Shown here piece by piece: positions 9,702-18,116 of a stretch of DNA of 64,000 bases; position 1 is the first letter of the stretch; each line of letters begins with the position of its first letter. The stretch comes from Pararobbsia alpina (GTDB lineage Bacteria; Pseudomonadota; Gammaproteobacteria; Burkholderiales; Burkholderiaceae): positions 62,001-126,000 of the forward strand of contig NZ_CADIKM010000012.1 in NCBI RefSeq assembly GCF_902859895.1, written 5' to 3'. The notes below the pieces were generated by a model. It had not been told where the DNA came from. It saw only the letters and a list, made by a program, of their open reading frames with translations, and made no database searches. The position numbers and the translations under genes are program-made.

Positions 9702-10055
9702 ATGGCGTATCTAGATGTGTCAGCGGTCACCGGTTGGCATGCACATGTGTATTTCGATTCATCGAGCCGCGATGCTGCCTTTGCGTTTCGTGAGCAGGTG
9801 ATGACCGTGCTTGGCCATATTGTGGAGATGGGGCGCTTCCATGAACGACCCGTCGGTCCCCATCCTCTTTGGAGTTATCAGATAGCGTTCACGCCAACGC
9901 ATTTCGCGGAGGCTGTGGCGTGGCTGACACTCAATCACGGTGCGCTCGACGTCTTCCTGCATCCCAACACCGACGATGCGCTGCGCGACCACCGGGATTG
10001 CGCAGTCTGGCTTGGTCATAGCCATCAACTCAATTTGAAAGTACTCGGCGGCTGA
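9702..10055 (+). CDS. DOPA 4,5-dioxygenase family protein
   Basis: Protein of 117 aa with the compact family signature: WHAHVYFD near the N-terminus, RPVGPHPLWSYQIAF in the centre and DVFLHPN near residue 85, which supply the histidines that would bind a divalent metal. Fungal and plant-associated homologues open the ring of DOPA-like catechols; the substrate of bacterial members is largely unknown. A good ribosome site (AAGGGTAAGCG) precedes the ATG. It is a single-gene unit 84 bp after the YciH gene. Confidence 0.88.
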   Translation: MAYLDVSAVTGWHAHVYFDSSSRDAAFAFREQVMTVLGHIVEMGRFHERPVGPHPLWSYQIAFTPTHFAEAVAWLTLNHGALDVFLHPNTDDALRDHRDCAVWLGHSHQLNLKVLGG

Positions 10056-10101
10056 CACGAAGATCGGCAGACTGCGCGGTAAGCGCCACGGTGCGTACCC
10101 G

Positions 10102-10179
10102 TTAGTCCCTGTTGGAAAGCACCCATAGACAATAGGCCGTCAGTAGTGCGGGGAAGCCAATGACAATTGCGTAGAACAT
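10102..10179 (-). CDS. Putative 25-aa single-span membrane peptide
   Basis: An unannotated short frame reads MFYAIVIGFPALLTAYC then LWVLSNRD and stop. It is one hydrophobic helix with a basic-acidic tail, the shape of small accessory membrane subunits such as CydX or KdpF, though I recognise no specific family. The sequence GAGGA lies six bases before the ATG at 10179, an ideal distance; another in-frame ATG at 10185 is too close to it. The gene for a 107-aa membrane protein lies 93 bp upstream on the same strand. Coding status is inferred from the ribosome site and the continuous hydrophobic helix. Confidence 0.5.
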   Translation of the reverse strand: MFYAIVIGFPALLTAYCLWVLSNRD

Positions 10180-10272
10180 TTTCATTCCTCGAAAGAAATG
10201 GAGATACAGGTTGCTATCTGAAGGCTGCGGAAGATCGCGGTGATGATGAAAACTAGCCTTGCTGTATGGGTT

Positions 10273-10596
10273 CTATGGCCCCTCTATCATTGCATTGCCT
10301 AGTGCCAAAAGGGTGAGCGTTCCAAAAAGTAGACTGATTACGGCGAAGATATGTGCACCGGTCAGATTGAAGTGGTCGGCATATGCCAGCCCAGTGGCTC
10401 CAGTGATGCATGGCACCGCAAGCGCGTGCACGGTCCTACCCATTTGTTGGCACTGCTCCCGGTTGGGCTTCCTCAGGCCGTCTATCAACCGTCTGTGCCA
10501 CCGCTTGCTCGAGCGACACCCTTGTTCAGCAATCTTCGCGTGGTATAAGCCATTCGCTTCCTCGCGAAGCCGGTAGTTCAACCCGTCTGCAGTCAT
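10273..10596 (-). CDS. Hypothetical 107-aa membrane protein
   Basis: The start at 10596 is chosen because GGAGGT lies four bases before the ATG; the open frame extends to 10752 without another ribosome site. Residues 1-50 are polar and basic (SSKRWHRRLIDGLRKPNRE). Residues about 53-72 (TVHALAVPCITGATGLAYA) and 79-103 (IFAVISLLFGTLTLLALGNA) form two probable transmembrane helices. I do not recognise a family. It may be co-transcribed with the 25-aa peptide downstream. Base composition here is lower in GC than in the neighbouring genes, which fits later acquisition or low constraint. Confidence 0.6.
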   Translation of the reverse strand: MTADGLNYRLREEANGLYHAKIAEQGCRSSKRWHRRLIDGLRKPNREQCQQMGRTVHALAVPCITGATGLAYADHFNLTGAHIFAVISLLFGTLTLLALGNAMIEGP

Positions 10597-10780
10597 CGCC
10601 ACCTCCGGAAAACACTCCCCGTCTTGTGCTCGTTTCACCAATTCATGAAGGGTGCCGGGCACCCGCGCGACTCCGGCATGCGGGTTGAACGAGACGTTGC
10701 CGCTTATCGAAATCCCGTGTGTGAACGAGAAAGTGATGCGTCCAATGATCATGGCGTTCTAGCAAAGCGCTCCTCCGTAA

Positions 10781-10825
10781 GAGTCATTGACATGCTCCCC
10801 TACCTGAAAAAAGGGGATTCCCACT
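10781..10825. mobile_element. Possible IS200/IS605-family end remnant (hairpin)
   Basis: The sequence GTCATTGACATGCTCCCC, followed by TACCTGAAAAAAGGGGATTC, resembles the conserved subterminal palindrome of IS605/IS1341-type elements, which end in 'TTGACATgCTCCCC...GGGGATTC' hairpins. The stem TCCCC/GGGGA (10796-10800 with 10813-10817) can form. No tnpA or tnpB frame is nearby, so this would be a relic. The assignment rests on pattern memory and is tentative. Confidence 0.35.
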
Positions 10826-11280
10826 TCAAAGAATGCCACCCAACATCATCTCAAAGAGACAGGGGACTTACGCTTTCTCCATGGGCTGACACCGCCAGTC
10901 CGGCGGCCAAACCCTTTCGCGCAGCTGAAACAGCGGCGGTGACATGCGCTATGACCGCCGACATCCCCGCACCGACAGGTGCAACCCTTCGATGCTTGCA
11001 TCGCGCGCGAATGATCAGGAAATAGAATCGCACACAGATCAAGGCGAAATAATGAGACGGGATCTCCGGGTGTGTAGGACGCAGCCGCAGTTTTTTCTGG
11101 CTGGTTTTCGACGGGGTCTTGGGGACGGGCAGGGAAGGGGATAGCCAGCGCAGGTGACACGCGTTGAACAATGAACCGGGGGGTGATCAAAGAAGGAACA
11201 GCGTAAGGAAACACATCGCGCAGCTCAAAAGCAAAAGAGTGCGAACGACGTTTGCAGTCATCCACACTCTCTGTTCAACG

Positions 11281-11315
11281 ACCAACGACCAACGACCAAC
11301 GACCAACGACCAACG
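11281..11315. repeat. Tandem repeat, five copies of the heptamer ACCAACG
   Basis: Five perfect contiguous copies of ACCAACG occupy 11281-11315, flanked by degenerate copies (TTCAACG before, ACCGTCG after). The array ends about 27 bp from the stop codon of the leftward dehydrogenase gene. Seven-base units of this type vary in copy number by polymerase slippage. Confidence 0.95.
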
Positions 11316-11342
11316 ACCGTCGGCCGTCGCTCAGTCAACCGT

Positions 11343-12494
11343 CTAAGCAACCGCGTACGCGGCCCCGAACACTTCCTCGCCGCTACCAAGCGGTACCGCT
11401 TCGGGCCGCTCGCAGCGGCTTTCGATCACGATATGCCGCCCTTCGTTCGACGAGCGTTCGAATGCCTCGAGCACTTCAAGCACATGCAAGGCCAGCGCCC
11501 CGCTTGCGCGATGCGCACGGCCCTGCTGGATCGCGCTCGCCATATCGAGCACACCCACGATCCGGTAATCGGCTACCGCTTCGCCCGATCCCTTGGTCCG
11601 GTTGTTCACACCGAACGGATGTGCGCTGATGTCAAGCGGCTGCCACGGCGCATCACGTTCGCTGATCATCGGCGTACCGCCGAAGAAGTTCGGGTCCGGC
11701 ACCAGCATGCTGCCTTCGGTGCCATAGATCTCGATCGGCGCGCGCTGGTGGCGCCAGACGTCCCACGAAGCACTCAACGTCAAGTTCGCACCGCTCGCGA
11801 ACTGGAGCAGACCATTGACCGTGGTCGGAACTTCGACATCGATCGACTGCCCCTTGAGCGGCTCGCTCGAAATCGTACGGGTCGCATTGCCGATTGTCGT
11901 CACGCCGGCAACACGAGCAACCGGCCCCAGCATGTTCACGAGCTGTGTGATGTAGTACGGCCCGAGATCGAGAATCGGGCCACCCCCCGCCTTGAAAAAG
12001 AACCCGGGGTTCGGGTGCCAGTGTTCCATGCCATGCGAGAGCACCGCGACCGTTCCGCCGACCGGCTGGCCGATACGGCCGCCGTCGATCGCATGCCGCG
12101 CCGCCTGATGCGAGGCGCCGAAGAAAGTATCGGGCGCGCAACCGACCCGCAATCCCTTGGCATCGGCCGACGCGACCACGGCACGCGCATCGGCGAGCTG
12201 TGCCGACAACGGCTTCTCGAGATACACGTGCTTGCCCGCATTGAGAATCTGCAGGCTGACCGACGCATGCGCCGCGGGGACGGTCAGGTTGATGACGATC
12301 TCGATCTCGGGGTCGGCGAGCAGGGCCTCGACCGACTTTGCCTCGATGCCGTAAAGCCGTGCCTTGGCTTGTGCGGCCTCTGGCCGCAAGTCCGCGCATG
12401 CCTTGACCTTGATGAGTTGCGAAGCGGCCGCGCCTTTCAGGTAGGCGTCGCTGATGTTGCCGCAGCCGATGATGCCAATAGTGGTGGTGCCCAT
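11343..12494 (-). CDS. Gfo/Idh/MocA family sugar dehydrogenase, second copy
   Basis: Protein of 383 aa, clearly a paralogue of the one at 616-1749. The Rossmann entry is [16 protein letters not shown] and the EKP motif is YLEKPLSAQ. It shares the blocks HWHPNPGFFFKAGGGP, LGPYYITQLVN and [15 protein letters not shown]. It should oxidise or reduce a sugar with NAD(P) in the cytosol. It lies 7 bp after a sugar isomerase/epimerase gene, forming a two-gene operon divergent from an AraC regulator. Dehydrogenase plus TIM-barrel isomerase is a pairing seen in inositol and keto-glycoside pathways; the exact substrate is not evident. Confidence 0.92.
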   Translation of the reverse strand: MGTTTIGIIGCGNISDAYLKGAAASQLIKVKACADLRPEAAQAKARLYGIEAKSVEALLADPEIEIVINLTVPAAHASVSLQILNAGKHVYLEKPLSAQLADARAVVASADAKGLRVGCAPDTFFGASHQAARHAIDGGRIGQPVGGTVAVLSHGMEHWHPNPGFFFKAGGGPILDLGPYYITQLVNMLGPVARVAGVTTIGNATRTISSEPLKGQSIDVEVPTTVNGLLQFASGANLTLSASWDVWRHQRAPIEIYGTEGSMLVPDPNFFGGTPMISERDAPWQPLDISAHPFGVNNRTKGSGEAVADYRIVGVLDMASAIQQGRAHRASGALALHVLEVLEAFERSSNEGRHIVIESRCERPEAVPLGSGEEVFGAAYAVA

Positions 12495-12501
12495 GCTGCC
12501 T

Positions 12502-13320
12502 TTATCCGTTCAGGGAAGAGAGGAATTTGAAACTTGCGCGTGCAAAGCGGTCCGGATCGGACGGCTTGTCGTGTTCGGCGACGAGCCAGGTCGCCCCGGT
12601 TTCGCGGCAGGCCTGCGCGAGATCGTGCCAGTCGAGGACACCTGAACCGACATCGGCCCAGCCGTCTTCATCGAGCATCTCGCCGCTCGGCGCAAGGTCC
12701 TTTGCATGTACCGAGACGACCCGGTCGCGGTAGCGTTCGAGCCATTTCCTGGGATCGGCGCCGCCACGCACGAGCCAGGCGATGTCGGCCTGCCAGGTCA
12801 GGGGACTGTCGCCCGCCGCCTCGAACAGCAGCTCGAGTGCATTGCGTCCGCCCTCTTTGGGCTGCAGTTCCCAGTTATGGTTGTGGTAGCCGAGCTGGAC
12901 GCCGCGGCCCGCGAGCTGCCTGGCCATACCGCCGAGTTCGCTGCCAAGCGCACTCCAGTACGGAGCTTCGCTATTGCGTTCGGGCACCGGTACGGAGGGC
13001 ATGAACAACTGTGTGAAGCCGATGGTCTGGCAGGCATCGGCAATGCTGTCCACGCCGGCACGCAGGGCGTCGATGCTGACATGGCTCGACGAGGCCGTGA
13101 GGCCGCGCGCATCGAGCTTCGCCCGCGTGCCGGCGGCATCGTTCAGGTGGGCGCCGATCAGTTCGACGTGGCGGTATCCCGCCGCCGCGACCGTGTCGAG
13201 TTCACGCTCGAGATTGCCGATATTGCGCATGCTGTATATCTGAATCGAAAGCGGCCATGCGTGTGCATTTCCTGCGGTGGTGCTTGCTGCGGTTCCTGCT
13301 GAAGCTTCGACTGTAGACAC
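12502..13320 (-). CDS. Sugar phosphate isomerase/epimerase family (TIM barrel)
   Basis: Protein of 272 aa with the xylose-isomerase-like TIM-barrel pattern: SIQIYSMR at the first strand, AGYRHVEL, LGYHNHNWEL (metal-ligand region), WQADIAWLVRGG and VSVHAKDL, and a late AEHDKPSD. Members bind a divalent metal and isomerise, epimerise or cleave sugars, inosose or 3-keto-glycosides. The start is GTG at 13320, preceded by GGAGGAG seven bases upstream. The N-terminal 20 residues are alanine/threonine-rich and not part of the barrel. It is first in the operon with the dehydrogenase gene. Confidence 0.88.
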   Translation of the reverse strand: MSTVEASAGTAASTTAGNAHAWPLSIQIYSMRNIGNLERELDTVAAAGYRHVELIGAHLNDAAGTRAKLDARGLTASSSHVSIDALRAGVDSIADACQTIGFTQLFMPSVPVPERNSEAPYWSALGSELGGMARQLAGRGVQLGYHNHNWELQPKEGGRNALELLFEAAGDSPLTWQADIAWLVRGGADPRKWLERYRDRVVSVHAKDLAPSGEMLDEDGWADVGSGVLDWHDLAQACRETGATWLVAEHDKPSDPDRFARASFKFLSSLNG

Positions 13321-13472
13321 GTCTGTCTCCTCCGTACGCGTAATCTGGGGTTGGACATCACCGACGAGCGGTTGAAATCACATAGAATGATTCCAGCCAG
13401 CGCACTTGCAAGACATAGCCGGAGCCGCAATCCATATGGCCAAAGGCGAGATTCCGACTCCGCACAAACCCT

Positions 13473-14399
13473 ATGCATCCGAACCATCGCCCTTTGCTGA
13501 GTCTCGAGCCCAACGCTGCAACGACGCTCAGACAGCCGAACCTCGCCGCCAGCTTTCAGCTGACCGGCGCGCATTCGCGCGAGGTCCCCGCGGGCTGGGC
13601 CTATCCGCGGCATGATCATCCCTATTTCGAACTGTGCCTGCTCGAAGCGGGCCGGCAGGACACGCGGCTCACAGGCCGCACGCTGCGCCAGGCGCCCGAC
13701 GACCTGTTGCTGCTTTGCCCCTTCGACGCGCACGCCAGCACGACACCGGTCGCTTCGGCCTTGTACTGCATCCATTTCGACGTCGACGAACTCGCACTGC
13801 GGCGCCTGCTGTGCCGCGGCGGCTCGCGCCTGTTCGAGGCGGATAGCACCGTCGGCCAGCACCTGCGGCCGGTGCTTCAGCAAATGCGCTCGATCGCGCA
13901 TCACGACGGCCTGGTCTCCCGGCTCCAACTGGCCTCGGCGCTGTTTGCGTTGTTCGCAGTCATGGCGGGGGCCTACCAGCGTGAATACACTGCCTTGCCC
14001 GAACTGCCGCAGGCAACCTTGCAGACCGCGACGCGGCTTGCAGAGCGCATCGAACGTGAAGTTGACGCCGGCGGCACGACATCGATCGAATCGATGATCC
14101 GGCAACTCGGTTATCACCCCGACTACGGCAATGCGCTATTCCGCCAGGTCTTCGGCCTGTCGGTGCGGCAGTACGAGTCGACCTTGCGCCTGCGCCGCGC
14201 GAAGATGCTGCTGCTCGACGACGTGCTGTCGGTTGGCGAGATCGCCACGCGGCTTGGCTATGCCGACAGCAACGGCTTTTCGCGCCAGTTCAAGCGCTGG
14301 TCCGGGGTGTCGCCGCTCGCGTTCCGCGTGCGTGCGGAAGAGGCGCCCGCGCATGATGCCGATGCGCGCGCGGTGCCGCTCAACGTACATCCAGTCTGA
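13473..14399 (+). CDS. AraC family transcriptional regulator
   Basis: Protein of 308 aa. The N-terminal cupin-like sensor (WAYPRHDHPYFELCLLEAG, residues about 42-60) probably binds a sugar-derived ligand. The C-terminal 100 residues form the double helix-turn-helix DNA-binding domain, ending in the classical GEIATRLGYADSNGFSRQFK and GVSPLAFR. It is transcribed divergently from the isomerase-dehydrogenase operon across 152 bp, so it most likely controls that operon. No inverted repeats were assigned as its operator; AraC proteins usually bind direct repeats. Confidence 0.92.
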   Translation: MHPNHRPLLSLEPNAATTLRQPNLAASFQLTGAHSREVPAGWAYPRHDHPYFELCLLEAGRQDTRLTGRTLRQAPDDLLLLCPFDAHASTTPVASALYCIHFDVDELALRRLLCRGGSRLFEADSTVGQHLRPVLQQMRSIAHHDGLVSRLQLASALFALFAVMAGAYQREYTALPELPQATLQTATRLAERIEREVDAGGTTSIESMIRQLGYHPDYGNALFRQVFGLSVRQYESTLRLRRAKMLLLDDVLSVGEIATRLGYADSNGFSRQFKRWSGVSPLAFRVRAEEAPAHDADARAVPLNVHPV

Positions 14400-14643
14400 A
14401 CGGTTTTGCAACGCGGCCAGGCCGCTGACCGGCCATGACAGCGTAGATCCCGCGTCGGATCGCGCCTTGCGTATCGACAGTCGAGTCGGCACAACCCCGG
14501 TCTGCAAGCTTTCTGTGCCTCTCCTACACTCGGCGAGCGTTGTCCTGTTTGTCGATGCGCACATCATCGAGCGGTCCTGCGCCTGTCGCATGACCGGTGT
14601 TCCGCGCGGGGAGAACGCATCCACATCAATATGGAGCCCCTAG

Positions 14644-15465
14644 ATGAATACCATCACGACAAAAGACGGCACGCAGATTTTCTACAAGGATTGGGGCAGC
14701 GGTCGCCCAATCGTCTTCTCGCACGGCTGGCCGCTCGACGCGGATGCATGGGATGCGCAGATGCTGTTCCTCGGTGCGCAGGGCTTTCGCGTCATCGCGC
14801 ACGACCGCCGCAGCCACGGCCGCTCGAGCCAAACGTGGAGCGGCAACGACATGGATACCTATGCCGACGATCTCGCGACGCTGCTCGACACGCTCGACAT
14901 CACGGAAGCGATGCTGGTCGGGCATTCGACCGGCGGCGGCGAGGTTGCCCATTACATTGGCCGTCACGGCACGCGGCGCGTATCGAAGGCCGTACTGATC
15001 GGCGCGGTCCCCCCGATCATGCTCAAGACCGCCGCGAATCCGGGCGGCTTGCCGATAGAAGTCTTCGAGCAGATTCGCGCAGGGGTCAAGGCAGATCGCT
15101 CGCAGTACTACAAGGACCTCGCAATGGCGTTCTACAGCTACAACCGGCCCAACGCAAAGATCTCGCAAGGTGTGATCGACGCGTTCTGGCTGCAGGGCAT
15201 GCGCGGCGGCATCAAGGGGCAGTACGACTGCGTGAAGCAGTTTTCAGAAGTCGACTACACGGAAGATCTCAAGAAGTTCGATGTCCCCACCTTGATCCTC
15301 CATGGCGACGACGACCAGATCGTACCGATCGACGACGGCGGCCGCCTGTCGGCAAAGATCGTCAAGAATGCGACGCTCAAGGTCTATGAAGGTGCGCCGC
15401 ATGGCATGTGCACGACGCTGGCGGATCGGGTCAACGCGGACCTGCTTGCGTTTGCGAAGTCCTGA
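14644..15465 (+). CDS. Alpha/beta hydrolase, non-haem chloroperoxidase type
   Basis: Protein of 273 aa, close in length and sequence to cofactor-free bacterial perhydrolases/chloroperoxidases and arylesterases. The nucleophile elbow is GHSTGGG (Ser95) and the oxyanion region is [12 protein letters not shown]. The acid is in [10 protein letters not shown] (about residue 222) and the base is in GAPHGM (about 252). It hydrolyses esters and can make peracids in the cytosol. The physiological substrate is unknown. The 244-bp upstream gap shows no other gene. It stands alone, 85 bp before the thioredoxin gene. Confidence 0.92.
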   Translation: MNTITTKDGTQIFYKDWGSGRPIVFSHGWPLDADAWDAQMLFLGAQGFRVIAHDRRSHGRSSQTWSGNDMDTYADDLATLLDTLDITEAMLVGHSTGGGEVAHYIGRHGTRRVSKAVLIGAVPPIMLKTAANPGGLPIEVFEQIRAGVKADRSQYYKDLAMAFYSYNRPNAKISQGVIDAFWLQGMRGGIKGQYDCVKQFSEVDYTEDLKKFDVPTLILHGDDDQIVPIDDGGRLSAKIVKNATLKVYEGAPHGMCTTLADRVNADLLAFAKS

Positions 15466-15550
15466 GTGCGTCGACGCGCCGCGGTCCTGCAGCCTTGTCG
15501 ATCCTCTGCTGTAATGTCGTCACGACGACTTCCATAGCAGGGGAACGGCC

Positions 15551-15880
15551 ATGCCGATGAATACAATCTATACCGATGCGGAACCCGCGCGCGCTGAACT
15601 CGACGCGCTCGAAGGACCGACACTCGTCGAATTCGGTACCGGTTGGTGTGGTTATTGCCGCGCGGCTCAGCCGTTGCTTGCGTTGGCGATGCATGCGCAC
15701 GACACGCTGCGGCATCTGAAGATCGAGGACGGCAAGGGGCGCCGCCTCGGCCGCTCGTTTCGCGTGACACTCTGGCCGACACTGGTCTTCATGAACAACG
15801 GCAAGGAAGTCGCGCGCCTGGTTCGCCCGACCGATGCGGGCGAGATCGGGCGCGCACTCGCGCAGATCCACGCAGGCTGA
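15551..15880 (+). CDS. Thioredoxin family protein with WCGYC active site
   Basis: Protein of 109 aa, a cytosolic thioredoxin fold with the redox pair C33/C36 in GTGWCGYCRAAQP. The conserved cis-proline loop (VTLWPTLVF) follows at about residue 75. The usual thioredoxin WCGPC is replaced by WCGYC, which suggests a different redox potential or partner. AGGGGAA precedes the ATG; a second ATG two codons later is also possible. It faces the end of wecB, 36 bp away. Confidence 0.92.
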   Translation: MPMNTIYTDAEPARAELDALEGPTLVEFGTGWCGYCRAAQPLLALAMHAHDTLRHLKIEDGKGRRLGRSFRVTLWPTLVFMNNGKEVARLVRPTDAGEIGRALAQIHAG

Positions 15881-15916
15881 AGCCCTCGATACCCTCGCGA
15901 CCGCGCGTGCTTCACT

Positions 15917-17131
15917 TCAAGTCGAACGCAAGGCGTTGAGCCCCGCAGCCACCGCGCTACGGAAAGTGACTTGCATCCACGTTTCGTCCTGGGCCATCGG
16001 TGATGTCGCGGGACGGCCAAGCAGGGCCTCGACGATCCGTTCACTCGCGCGGCCGTCACCGTAGGGATTGCTCGCGTGCGCCATCGCATCGTATTGGGAG
16101 CGGCTGTCGAGCAACGCGGCGACCTCGGCCACGATGCGTTCGGCATGCGTGCCGACGAGGCGGGCCGTGCCGGCTTGCACGGCTTCGGGACGTTCGGTCG
16201 TTTCACGCGTCACGAGAACCGGTTTGCCGAGCGCCGGCGCTTCCTCCTGGATGCCCCCCGAGTCCGTAATGATCAGGTAGGCGCGCGACATCAGGAAGAC
16301 GAACGGCAGATAATCCTGCGGCGCGATCAGGTGCACGTTATCCACCCCGCCCAGGATCGCCTTGACCGGCGCTTGCACATTGGGATTCAGGTGAACCGGG
16401 TAGACCAGCTGGATATCGTCGTATCGCATCGCGAGTTCGCGCAGGGCCTGGCAGACGTGCCTGAACGGTTCGCCGAAACTCTCGCGCCGATGCCCGGTCA
16501 CGAGGATCAAGCGGCGCGCGGGATCGAGAAACGGATAGCGCGATGCGATCCGCGCCACGAGCACGGGATCGTGGTCGAGCTTGCGCTTGACCTGTAGCAG
16601 CGCGTCGATGACCGTGTTGCCGGTCATCACGACACCGGCGGGCGGCACGCCTTCGCTGAACAGATTGTTCTTGGCCTGCTCGGTCGGAGCGAAATGCCAT
16701 GAAGCGACGGCATCGGTCACGCGGCGGTTGAGTTCCTCCGGCCATGGCGAGCGGATGTTGCCGGTGCGCAGGCCCGCCTCGACGTGGCCCAGCGGAATAT
16801 ATCGATAGAACGCCGCAAGGCTCGTCGCCAGCGTCGTCGTCGTATCGCCATGCACGAGCACGGTATCGGGCTTCCACTCCCCGTAGACCGCGTCGATTCC
16901 CTGGAGAATGCCCGAGGTCAGATCGCTCAGGCTCTGATCCTTGCGCATCACGTTGAGATCGAAGTCCGGCACGATCTCGAACAGGCCGAGCACCTGATCG
17001 AGCATCTGGCGGTGCTGGGCGGTCACACAGACTTTCGCGTCGACATCGCTTCGCGCACTGAGCGCGCGTACCAACGGTGCCATCTTGATGGCTTCCGGCC
17101 GGGTGCCGAACACTGTCAGGATTTTCTTCAT
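15917..17131 (-). CDS. wecB: UDP-N-acetylglucosamine 2-epimerase (non-hydrolysing)
   Basis: Protein of 404 aa that interconverts UDP-GlcNAc and UDP-ManNAc for surface polysaccharides. The start at 17131 ([20 protein letters not shown]) has GAGGA upstream; the open frame extends to 17437 without homology. Family blocks are all visible: [35 protein letters not shown] and [11 protein letters not shown]. It is not followed by wecC or glycosyltransferase genes. Its upstream side faces the 28-bp palindrome and the wrecked polysaccharide locus, so it may be an orphan of a former EPS cluster. Confidence 0.96.
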   Translation of the reverse strand: MKKILTVFGTRPEAIKMAPLVRALSARSDVDAKVCVTAQHRQMLDQVLGLFEIVPDFDLNVMRKDQSLSDLTSGILQGIDAVYGEWKPDTVLVHGDTTTTLATSLAAFYRYIPLGHVEAGLRTGNIRSPWPEELNRRVTDAVASWHFAPTEQAKNNLFSEGVPPAGVVMTGNTVIDALLQVKRKLDHDPVLVARIASRYPFLDPARRLILVTGHRRESFGEPFRHVCQALRELAMRYDDIQLVYPVHLNPNVQAPVKAILGGVDNVHLIAPQDYLPFVFLMSRAYLIITDSGGIQEEAPALGKPVLVTRETTERPEAVQAGTARLVGTHAERIVAEVAALLDSRSQYDAMAHASNPYGDGRASERIVEALLGRPATSPMAQDETWMQVTFRSAVAAGLNALRST

Positions 17132-18116
17132 GGGGTCCTCGCCGATGGCATGCGGCTCGTTGGGCGCATGGCGGTTGATGTCCGATATAGGGACTGGCCA
17201 CGCCGAGCAATATACGGACCACGCGAGATGCGGGGAATCCGCGATGCGAACAGTCGGAGCGGTCGCGCGAGGTGGATTGGGCGAGCTTCGAAAAGGGCTC
17301 GTCGCGAGTGACGGAACAGAGGTTTGCGCTCCTAAAACACAACTTTTAATAAGGTAATCAAGACCCGGTCGGCGGAGCGTCATGGGTCCAAGGATTATTG
17401 TTTTTTTTGACGGTACTTCGTCGAGTCGCGTATTCACTCAGTGAATTTGCCGCTCGGTAAATTTGGCGGTTGAAAAAAGGTTGCACTTGTGAAACTCTGC
17501 GACGGCCGTCGGGCGCCGCCGCAGGACCGATGAACTCCATAGGGGCGGCAATCGTGTGCCGCGAATCCGCGACCACCAGGCTGAGCCTTCCAAATGAAAG
17601 CTGACTGCAGGATGTAGCAGATGCGAAACGTATCGTGAATGTTTCGTATTGTGGCAAGAAAGTTATGATGTAAGCATTGATGTCAGCGTATCGAAAGGTT
17701 TTTCTTGCAGGCTAAGTAATAGTGCGTTATCGGTTCGCCCCGCGTGCGCGGCCGACTAAAATCTCCTTGCTGCTGCCCTAAATACTCTCGATGGGCCAAT
17801 GAGCGTGCACCGTATATGAATGAGCGCCGGAAACGCGCGGATTTTATCGTTTCAAGCTTGAAACGATAAACGATGTTTCGGGATGCCAATCATGTCGCGA
17901 GCCGACTCGGCGTTCACGCGACGAGTCGCCGCGTACGGCATTCGCTCGTGTCTTTCCCCCTCCTCGACGTCTTTTCCCGCTCTGGTCCGAGTCTTGCGTT
18001 TTGCCTCCAATCTCCGGGCACGGCTTGAGGACCGGGCGTGTTCCCAAAAGAAGAGCGGATTGCCACCGTGGCTGCGGCGCGTTCACGTGTCGCACGCGGA
18101 CTTAAGAGGAGCCAGC
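17132..18116. other. AT-richer intergenic region, 985 bp, with inverted repeats
   Basis: No accepted gene. The part from 17340 to 17880 is clearly AT-richer than its surroundings (runs such as the T8 near 17400). It carries an inverted repeat CGAAAC-n11-GTTTCG at 17624-17646 and the 28-bp perfect palindrome at 17843-17870, both containing a GAAACG core. It should contain the wecB promoter. From 17883 an open frame runs into the remnant at 18117, but its first 78 codons have no ribosome site or similarity. Confidence 0.5.
17843..17870. promoter_or_regulatory. 28-bp perfect palindrome (candidate operator)
   Basis: The left arm TTTATCGTTTCAAG is followed directly by its exact reverse complement, with an AAGCTT centre and no loop. 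Such an uninterrupted palindrome is more likely a dimeric repressor site than a terminator. It shares GAAACG with the repeat at 17624-17646. It lies 712 bp upstream of wecB and 247 bp upstream of the GTG of the broken gene. Confidence 0.55.

Larger units (their letters stand above)
10597..11342. other. Gene-poor region, 746 bp
   Basis: No frame here has both coding character and a ribosome site. It holds an IS200/IS605-like end at 10781-10825 and a 7-bp tandem repeat at 11281-11315, both listed separately. Frames of 106-139 codons on the minus strand around 10846-11265 show no recognisable domain and were not accepted. Confidence 0.5.

Noticed and set aside
10846-11265. 139-codon minus-strand frame
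   Set aside because: No ribosome site, no recognisable domain and mixed composition; the repeat array and IS-like end suggest non-coding DNA.
11281-11315. CRISPR-like array
   Set aside because: Units are only 7 bp, contiguous and without spacers, and no cas gene is present.
17650-17670. Sigma-54-like promoter (TGGCAAG...) before the EPS region
   Set aside because: The -12 element does not contain TTGC at the right distance.
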